From the NCBI GenBank assembly GCA_002422065.1, contig DITO01000057.1:11046-23177 (forward strand): 12,132 nucleotides of DNA, read 5' to 3'. The notes under the pieces were generated by a model that ran no database searches, was not told the DNA's origin, and was given only the letters and a program-made list of their open reading frames with translations. A program made the translations under genes and the position numbers. The first letter of the stretch is position 1. Every line of letters begins with the position of its first letter. This stretch comes from Erysipelotrichaceae bacterium UBA6182. GTDB lineage: Bacteria > Bacillota_I > Bacilli_A > Erysipelotrichales > Erysipelotrichaceae. Below are positions 6,777-12,132 of this stretch, piece by piece.

Positions 6777-7127
6777 ATGCATCAGGACATTAGTCTAATT
6801 AAGTTTATCGAAATGATGTCGAATGAAAGTGATCAAATATCACTATCTTATGGTGATTTTCTGCCTTTAGAAGAGATTATTGATCATAAAACTATTACTT
6901 ACAAAGAAGAAGTTACAAGTGTTGAGATTAGTGACTTTTGCAGAGAAAACACAAAGAGAATTATTATGAATATTAATACAAATAAAAAGACTTCTTTGAA
7001 TTATATCGAGCAATCTATTAAATTTATCCGATCACAATTTAGGAAAGATATTGAAATTTTATTGGGTTCTAGAATGGATAATGATGGAGATGGAATAATA
7101 ATTGATTTTGTATTATTCAAAAATTAA
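6777..7127 (+). CDS. Short protein resembling the C-terminal domain of FtsZ
   Basis: 116 residues, ATG 6777 with AAGGGGATG upstream, fourth and last gene of the cassette. Residues 61-112 align by eye with the second half of the FtsZ C-terminal domain (FtsZ_C). The strand RIIMNINT corresponds to the FtsZ 'GVLVNIT' strand, the helix SLNYIEQSIKFIRSQ to 'L-x-E-x-x-x-x-x-x-x-I-R', DIEILLGSRMD to 'a-x-v-i-i-G-x-x-x-D', and GIIIDFVLFKN to the final 'rVTVVATG' strand. The GTPase domain, including the tubulin signature GGGTGTG, is absent, as is the synergy (T7) loop. The N-terminal 55 residues are acidic and not recognised. If the similarity is real, it could bind host FtsZ and disturb filament growth. 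The stop lies 8 bases before the holin remnant. The fold assignment is tentative. Confidence 0.5.
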   Translation: MHQDISLIKFIEMMSNESDQISLSYGDFLPLEEIIDHKTITYKEEVTSVEISDFCRENTKRIIMNINTNKKTSLNYIEQSIKFIRSQFRKDIEILLGSRMDNDGDGIIIDFVLFKN

Positions 7128-7134
7128 AACTATA

Positions 7135-7209
7135 GTGAACAATTATGGCGATTTGAATGCATTTATTACAAATCAAATTGAAGCAACAATCTCTTCGTTA
7201 AAACAATAG
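7135..7209 (+). pseudogene. Remnant of a second LLH holin gene, 3' end only
   Basis: 25 codons ending TAG that read VNNYGDLNAFITNQIEA then TISSLKQ. They match the end of the intact holin (5321-5395): 18 of 24 residues are identical and many of the base differences are silent. There is no start region or membrane helix. It sits directly before a matching terminator, as in the intact copy. This is a recombination scar, not a functional gene. Confidence 0.85.
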
Positions 7210-7214
7210 AACTC

Positions 7215-7253
7215 AAAAATGACCATCATTGAAATTACTGGTCATTTTTTATT
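7215..7253 (+). terminator. Rho-independent terminator (copy B)
   Basis: 11-bp stem AAAAATGACCA (7215-7225) / TGGTCATTTTT (7239-7249) with a 13-base loop and continuing T's. It ends transcription from the accessory cassette. Its A-rich left arm could also make it work on the opposite strand. Confidence 0.85.
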
Positions 7254-7277
7254 TATCAAAACTTCTATATGAACCAA

Positions 7278-7286
7278 TGATATAAT
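7278..7286 (+). promoter_or_regulatory. Extended -10 promoter of the ATPase-nuclease gene
   Basis: TG-A-TATAAT (TG 7278-7279, perfect TATAAT 7281-7286) is a textbook extended -10 element. No good -35 box is present 17 bases upstream, which is common for this promoter class. It lies between terminator B and the large gene and would give a leader of about 50 bases, so the large gene is transcribed independently of the phage late operon and can be on in the lysogen. Confidence 0.65.
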
Positions 7287-7344
7287 ATTAATAAATACAA
7301 TTTCATAACTCTAATAATATTTAAAGAGTGGATAGGTGATAAAC

Positions 7345-10300
7345 TTGGCAACTAAACTTGTAGAAGAACAAATTAATGAAATTAGACAAAGTATGATTGA
7401 AAGGTACTTAAACGAGAAAATAGATGATCTAAGCAGAGACTTAAGTATAGAAGAAAATGATGTTAACGGTTATCATGGCCGAGAGATATTAGAACTTTTA
7501 CAAAACATTGATGATGCATACGAACTATCAGTACAGTCAGGAACTGCGTTGTCGCCTGTCGAAGCCGAAATATCATTTATTGGTGGTGTGCTTAAAGTTT
7601 CTAACACTGGAACATCTTTTACTATTGATGGCATAAAATCAATTGTATTAGGTCACTTAAGTACTAAAGATAAAACATTGATTGGAAATAAAGGTTCTGG
7701 ATTTCGTGGTGTGTTAAATTGGAGCAATGACATCAAGATATACTCCGGTCAATATAGTGTTGGATTTTCTAGAGGATATGCCGATTTAGAATATGATAAT
7801 GTTAAAAATAAAACTTCAATAATACGCCAGGAAAAAATGAGAATGAGACGTGGTGAAAAAGCTCTATCTTTTCCCATTTTTTCGATGCCTAATTATATTC
7901 CAGAAAAAGATATTGGTAATTATTCAACAACAATTGAGATTGCTATAGATGATGAAAAAAATAAAGATGATTTTAATGTTGTGAATCAATTAAAAGAGTT
8001 TGACCATAGAACTCTATTGTTTCTACCAAATCTTTCTAAATTAACCATAATAATAGAAGATGAAATAATAACATTATCCAAAACATCTACCAAGCATGAT
8101 AGTGTCAGCAAAGTTATAATTAGCAATCATATTGACTTGGCAGAAGAATTCTATGTACTTAAGAGATTAATTGATAAAAAAGATACTAATAAGCAAATCA
8201 TCATAGCAGCTCCAACGAAACCGTTGGAATCGTACCCTGTTTACTGCTATTTCCCAACAAAGCAATATTTTTCTCTACCCCTGTTAGTTCATGCTCCATT
8301 TATCTTGTCACAAGATAGAAATAGAATAACTACAGACATAAATGGTCATAACAAAGAAATGTTCTCGAAGATACTTGATGAATCAATTTCGTTAGCAATA
8401 GAATTAACCAAGATTCAAGATAATCGAGAATTTCCTCTATTTGCTTTAACACCTAATGCACTTGACCGCTATAATTGGGGATTTACTGATGTTATTAAAG
8501 ATTTCAATTTGCTGGATTATTATCTAAATAATTTAATTGAAGCAAAAGTGATTCCTCTTAGGAATGGTGGTTTTACAAATATTGTTAGTGGAATTAAAAT
8601 CTTTGAAGTACCGACACCGTCATTTTTCGCTGGAGAAGGATTTGAATTATTACTAGAAAACATTTCAAATGAACGTTCTTATAGTTTTGTAAAAAGGTTG
8701 CTAACTAGAAAAGGGATATCGACATATATTGAATCTGGAGAACTAATCAAGACTCTAAATAAAAAGGTTCTAAGCTTAGAAGAAAGAGTGGAAACTTTTA
8801 TTTGGTGGAGTAATAGTTATCCAAAGATAGTATCTATTCCCAATGTTATTGAGATTGATGGTGAATTTATTTCAAATACAAATGGTGAAAGAATATTCTT
8901 GCCATCTCAAGATGGGATAGGCGATTTACCCCTATCATTAAAATCACACGTTAAACTAAAAATCATTTCACAAGATTTTGTTGATTTGCTTATCGACCGA
9001 TTAAAGAAAACTAGTTTGTGGTCGGAAATTCAGAAACAGTATACTAACCCATCAGACAAACGTATTCTAGATAAATATAGTGAAGAAAAACTTTCCATTA
9101 GATTTAATGAACAAAGCAGCAGAGAGATGATTATTAGAGAGATCAATAATCAAGTTACAACATATGAAATATCTGTTGAATTTATCAAATGGCTTTTTAC
9201 TCTATATAAAAAAGGTGATCTCACATCACAATCTTTAAAAGAGATTAGTTTTAATTTTCCAATAAAAAATGGTGTTAAGAAATCAAGCGAAATTTTTATA
9301 GGATCATGTTGGAACAATCAGATAGCTGATTATTTATTTAACAAAGAAAAATACCAAGAATTAGAAAGTAATGAAATATTAGATATCCCCTCAGCTGAAA
9401 TAGATATATTTGTTAATTTTGCGAGAGAATTTGGAGTATCACAATATCCTATTTTCACACTAAAACGAGCGGATTATTTAGATTTCAAAATCAAAATCGG
9501 TAAAACCCATGCACGATATATTTATTCATTTAGTTGCGATAATTTTGAAGAATTAATTCAAACATTGGATACTGAGAAGATTATTCGATGGATTACATCT
9601 GATAATTATCTATCATCGATTATCCCATCAATAGAGGAAAATTCTTATGCACAACTGCAAAGCAACTCTTATCATGAAAAATTTCGTTCGAATGCTTATA
9701 TCCTTCACATTCTAAATTCGACAAAATGGATTAATATAAATGGCAGTAAATATGCACCGGTTGATTTTATTTTATTCGAAAAATTATCAGATTCAGTACA
9801 GGGTTTTTATGGAATAAGCAGAACCAATCTTAGAAAACTGGTTGGAGAAATGCTGTTTAGTGAACTAGACTTTAGAAAGACATTTGCTGATTTAACAGAT
9901 ATTCAATTAAGAACGATGATCATTAGTTTGAGTAAAATCTCAGATAAAACGATAGCACCAAAACTCTATGATGACATTGTTCGTGGAAAAAGAGAGCAAA
10001 AACCTACAGATAATGATTATAAACCTTCAGAATTTAAAGTACTATGTAAAGATGGGAAATACTATAGAACTACTGAAGTTTGGTATGCTGATAAAATCGT
10101 TCCAAGAGTATATACAAGTGATTCTAAAAATCATTTCATTGACATTGATTCAAAACGTGGAACTAAGACAATCTATGATTGGTTTGGTGTCAAGAAATTT
10201 GAAATAGAGTTAAAGTATAAATCTTCTACACCATTAGAAAATAAGAAAATTGAAAACGATATTAAGGAACTAAAAATAGCACTACTTTCTTCAATGGATC

Positions 10301-11775
10301 AACATAGCAATAATATTGAAAACATGAAAAGGCTGAGGATAATACCAAGTTCTTCATTAACAGTAACAGATGAATACAATAATGAAATTATTATTGAAGA
10401 TGAGTATTATCATATTTTTAGTAGTAATAGTATCGTTTATTTAAAGATTCCTAATAGTTATGATCAATTAAAGATTTCCCCATTGCTCACAGATATTTTT
10501 AGGAATGTCTTTGTGTATAATTTTGATGATTCTCAGATTCAGTTGTTAATTATGTTGAGTAAAAATCAGAAGATTGACTATATTACTTCTGAATATGGTG
10601 TTGATAAATGGAATATAACAGAAGAATTACTCTATAATGATAATAATAACCAAAAAAAGATTATAGATTACTTCAAAAACCATAGTTTATCTGAAAATCA
10701 AATTAGTCTATTAAACACTATTAATTTTGATTCATATATCAAATATGAAGAATATCCCATTTTGATCGATTCGTTAAGAGTTATTCAAGGAGATATTACA
10801 GATTTAAATAATCTAGATATTTTCCCACACATTGATATCAGACCTTATTGGCAAAAAAAACTGGATGAAAATTTAGTAAAATGTTCTGATGGTTATAAAT
10901 CAAAAGTATATCTAGGACTTAAAGAAAAAGAAATTAATGACCAAAAGGAGTTTATTGACTTAGTTAATAAGTTCATTTCTTTTGAGCAATCATTTGATAA
11001 TACCGTTTATGTGAGTATTCAAACCATTCTTGCGGACTCCTTTAACTTTGATTTTGATACCACACAAAGAATTATTAGCGTTGATGAAATTTATAAGAAA
11101 AACTATGAGTCTATAGATTTTCAAGATAACCGAATTGATGATTTTATTTCTGATAATAATCATATGAAATCACTGATATATTTTATGAGTGATGAAATCA
11201 TAGAGTATATTGAAATCAATTTTATGAAAGGAATTTCTACTGATGATAAATTACTTGGTGATTATCCTGAAGATAATAAGCAAGGTCAAATCGTGGATAA
11301 GCCAGTTTTCCCTATAGTTAAAATCAAAAAATACAAAAAACATAAGAACGGTTTACCTGGTAAATCAAAATCACAGCTTAATAAGGAAAATCAGCAAAAA
11401 GAGGTTAATGGAAAACAAGCGGAAGAGATAGCATATCCACTACTGTTAGAAAAATATCCAAACCTAAGATGGACTAGTGAAAATGCTTATTCGCACTTAC
11501 CTGAAAGAAACACTTCTACATCCAATGATATGTATTATGTGAACTCAATAAATGAAAAAATACTAATAGAGATTAAAAGTTCTACTGGATCTTTTTATAT
11601 GAGTTCAGCTGAATACGAGCTAGCAAATCTTCAAGGTCAACTATATGAGATTTGGTTGGTGGATATAAAAACCAAGCAAATCAACGGACCAAAATATATA
11701 AAGGATTTTGAATCTAGTAAAGAGGCAACAGAGTATAAATTTTCATATACAATTGTCCAAAACGATAATGAGTGA
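7345..11775 (+). CDS. Large sacsin/NOV-type GHKL ATPase with C-terminal DUF3883-like nuclease domain, probable defence protein
   Basis: About 1476 residues from TTG 7345, preferred because AGGTGAT (7334-7340) is ideally spaced; GTG 7336 is the alternative. The GHKL ATPase core spans about 45-330. The N box is ELLQNIDDA (50-58, Mg-binding N54) and the G1-like segment is SNTGTSF (86-92, Asn in place of Asp as in sacsin). GNKGSGF (114-120) is the G2 box, and a TTIEI strand closes the ATP site. HAPFILSQDRNRI (316-328) matches the conserved end of sacsin-type modules. About 1000 middle residues have no recognised motif. A basic linker (from about 1326) leads to a DUF3883-like domain with E1360, D1395 and E1409-x-K1411, the PD-(D/E)XK pattern. 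ATPase-nuclease fusions of this kind are typical of defence islands; restriction of incoming DNA is inferred. Confidence 0.8.
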   Translation: MATKLVEEQINEIRQSMIERYLNEKIDDLSRDLSIEENDVNGYHGREILELLQNIDDAYELSVQSGTALSPVEAEISFIGGVLKVSNTGTSFTIDGIKSIVLGHLSTKDKTLIGNKGSGFRGVLNWSNDIKIYSGQYSVGFSRGYADLEYDNVKNKTSIIRQEKMRMRRGEKALSFPIFSMPNYIPEKDIGNYSTTIEIAIDDEKNKDDFNVVNQLKEFDHRTLLFLPNLSKLTIIIEDEIITLSKTSTKHDSVSKVIISNHIDLAEEFYVLKRLIDKKDTNKQIIIAAPTKPLESYPVYCYFPTKQYFSLPLLVHAPFILSQDRNRITTDINGHNKEMFSKILDESISLAIELTKIQDNREFPLFALTPNALDRYNWGFTDVIKDFNLLDYYLNNLIEAKVIPLRNGGFTNIVSGIKIFEVPTPSFFAGEGFELLLENISNERSYSFVKRLLTRKGISTYIESGELIKTLNKKVLSLEERVETFIWWSNSYPKIVSIPNVIEIDGEFISNTNGERIFLPSQDGIGDLPLSLKSHVKLKIISQDFVDLLIDRLKKTSLWSEIQKQYTNPSDKRILDKYSEEKLSIRFNEQSSREMIIREINNQVTTYEISVEFIKWLFTLYKKGDLTSQSLKEISFNFPIKNGVKKSSEIFIGSCWNNQIADYLFNKEKYQELESNEILDIPSAEIDIFVNFAREFGVSQYPIFTLKRADYLDFKIKIGKTHARYIYSFSCDNFEELIQTLDTEKIIRWITSDNYLSSIIPSIEENSYAQLQSNSYHEKFRSNAYILHILNSTKWININGSKYAPVDFILFEKLSDSVQGFYGISRTNLRKLVGEMLFSELDFRKTFADLTDIQLRTMIISLSKISDKTIAPKLYDDIVRGKREQKPTDNDYKPSEFKVLCKDGKYYRTTEVWYADKIVPRVYTSDSKNHFIDIDSKRGTKTIYDWFGVKKFEIELKYKSSTPLENKKIENDIKELKIALLSSMDQHSNNIENMKRLRIIPSSSLTVTDEYNNEIIIEDEYYHIFSSNSIVYLKIPNSYDQLKISPLLTDIFRNVFVYNFDDSQIQLLIMLSKNQKIDYITSEYGVDKWNITEELLYNDNNNQKKIIDYFKNHSLSENQISLLNTINFDSYIKYEEYPILIDSLRVIQGDITDLNNLDIFPHIDIRPYWQKKLDENLVKCSDGYKSKVYLGLKEKEINDQKEFIDLVNKFISFEQSFDNTVYVSIQTILADSFNFDFDTTQRIISVDEIYKKNYESIDFQDNRIDDFISDNNHMKSLIYFMSDEIIEYIEINFMKGISTDDKLLGDYPEDNKQGQIVDKPVFPIVKIKKYKKHKNGLPGKSKSQLNKENQQKEVNGKQAEEIAYPLLLEKYPNLRWTSENAYSHLPERNTSTSNDMYYVNSINEKILIEIKSSTGSFYMSSAEYELANLQGQLYEIWLVDIKTKQINGPKYIKDFESSKEATEYKFSYTIVQNDNE

Positions 11776-11827
11776 TTGCATATACTTGTTGATGGTCTAG
11801 ATATATTGTCATTTAGTGTTTTTTGGC

Positions 11828-11883
11828 TATACTTTCCCACCGTGTCCTCCAAAGGGTATGTTGGTGGACAAAAGAACACTTTT
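11828..11883. repeat. Direct repeat unit 1 with internal inverted repeat
   Basis: 56-base unit repeated at 11896-11951 with a 68-base period. The last 41 bases of the two copies differ at only two positions. Inside, TGTCCTCC (11843-11850) and GGTGGACA (11862-11869) form near-perfect inverted arms (7 of 8) around 12 bases. It is located in the gene-free tail of the window. Confidence 0.8.
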
Positions 11884-11895
11884 CTTTCATTGTCC

Positions 11896-11951
11896 TACAC
11901 TTTCCTCTGTTGTCCTCTAAAAGGTATGTTGGTGGACAAAAGAACACTTTT
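11896..11951. repeat. Direct repeat unit 2 with internal inverted repeat
   Basis: Second copy of the 56-base unit. Its arms TGTCCTCT (11911-11918) and GGTGGACA (11930-11937) are slightly less perfect. It ends in AACACTTTTAAGTGTT (11943-11958), a short hairpin followed by TTTT that may be a weak terminator. An extra TGTCC half-site occurs between the units at 11891. Confidence 0.8.
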
Positions 11952-12012
11952 AAGTGTTTTCGCTAAATTATGCGAGTTTATTTGTGCTCTTATGACACCA
12001 TATAAGAAATAC

Positions 12013-12070
12013 AGGTTTGATACATAAGCGAATTAGTAATTCGCCCTAGTATCAAGCCTTTTTTGTTTTC
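12013..12070 (+). terminator. Strong nested-hairpin terminator
   Basis: Outer stem AGGTTTGATAC (12013-12023) / GTATCAAGCCT (12049-12059), 11 bp with one G-U pair. Symmetric 4-base internal loops follow, then a perfect inner stem GCGAATT (12028-12034) / AATTCGC (12038-12044) with a 3-base loop. A T6-G-T4 tract comes directly after. It points to the + strand and would end transcripts from the ATPase-nuclease gene. Confidence 0.85.
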
Positions 12071-12132
12071 AGAAAGGAACATTTTCCCCTATCTGCCAAA
12101 ATTGTAACGTAAACGTCAAATATTAACACGGT

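Larger units (their letters stand above)
7135..7258 (+). repeat. Holin 3' end plus terminator, copy B of a flanking repeat
   Basis: Same order as 5321-5445: holin C-terminal codons, a short gap, and a hairpin with arms of the same core sequence. A 20-base stretch (7239-7258) is identical to 5426-5445. Together the two copies bracket the four-gene accessory cassette. Confidence 0.8.
11776..12132. other. Gene-free right end of the window
   Basis: 357 bases with no convincing gene on either strand. It contains the two 56-base repeats, the nested terminator, and a dyad TAACGT-AA-ACGTCA (12105-12118) of unknown meaning. The phage-host boundary could lie here or beyond the window, but no attachment site can be named from one end only. 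Confidence 0.6.

Noticed and set aside
7135..7209. A functional short peptide gene starting at GTG 7135
   Set aside because: No ribosome site; its sequence is just the C-terminal end of a holin, without the membrane helix.
9968..10207. Open frame inside the ATPase-nuclease gene
   Set aside because: Frame-shifted shadow within an uninterrupted gene of about 1476 codons.
11828..11951. CRISPR array
   Set aside because: Only two units, 56-base repeats with a 12-base gap, and no cas genes; the spacing is wrong for CRISPR.
11776..12027. Open frame starting TTG directly after the large gene
   Set aside because: No ribosome site, and it runs through both 56-base repeats and into the terminator stem. 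The peptide is a translation of repeats (GYVGGQKNTF, then GMLVDKRTL) with no family resemblance.

Overview
This window is the distal part of a temperate phage or prophage from a low-GC Gram-positive-type host (Bacillota or a standard-code Mollicute relative such as Acholeplasma or Izemoplasma). The base composition is strongly AT-rich. Ribosome binding sites are GGAGG-like, and TGA is a true stop (genes end in TGA at 4726, 5021, 6751 and 11775), which excludes Mycoplasma/Spiroplasma code 4. All genes lie on the + strand. No tRNA, rRNA, CRISPR array, integrase or transposase was seen.

Region 1 (1-4077) is the siphophage tail-tip module. It holds the 3' part of a Dit-like distal tail gene that runs off the left edge, a hub/Tal-like protein, an uncharacterised baseplate or receptor-binding protein, two tail-fibre proteins with Mtd-type N-termini, and a short conserved tail-module protein. 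The genes are tightly packed and read as one late operon. Region 2 (4064-5450) is the lysis end of that operon: a YcgL/RlaP-like nucleotidyltransferase, a small membrane/coiled-coil protein, and an LLH-family holin followed by a terminator. No endolysin is visible.

Region 3 (5451-7127) is an accessory (moron) cassette with its own promoter: a tail-anchored Xre-type regulator, a one-TM small protein, a zinc-ribbon protein and a short protein resembling only the C-terminal half of FtsZ. A palindrome over the -35 box suggests autoregulation. Region 4 (7135-7262) is a second, diverged copy of the end of the holin gene together with its terminator. The accessory cassette is therefore bracketed by two holin ends, which points to recombination at the holin 3' end as the way cassettes were stacked here.

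Region 5 (7281-11775) is a second moron: a protein of about 1476 residues with an extended -10 promoter, a sacsin/NOV-type GHKL ATPase at the N-terminus and a DUF3883-like PD-(D/E)XK nuclease domain at the C-terminus. This is the layout of an anti-phage or anti-plasmid effector. Region 6 (11776-12132) has no convincing gene. It contains two 56-bp direct repeats with internal inverted repeats, and a strong nested-hairpin terminator.

Taken together, a late structural/lysis operon ends at the holin, and lysogeny-expressed accessory genes have been added behind it: one cassette possibly acting on the membrane or cell division, and one probable defence ATPase-nuclease. Functional calls are from sequence reading only; no database search was run.
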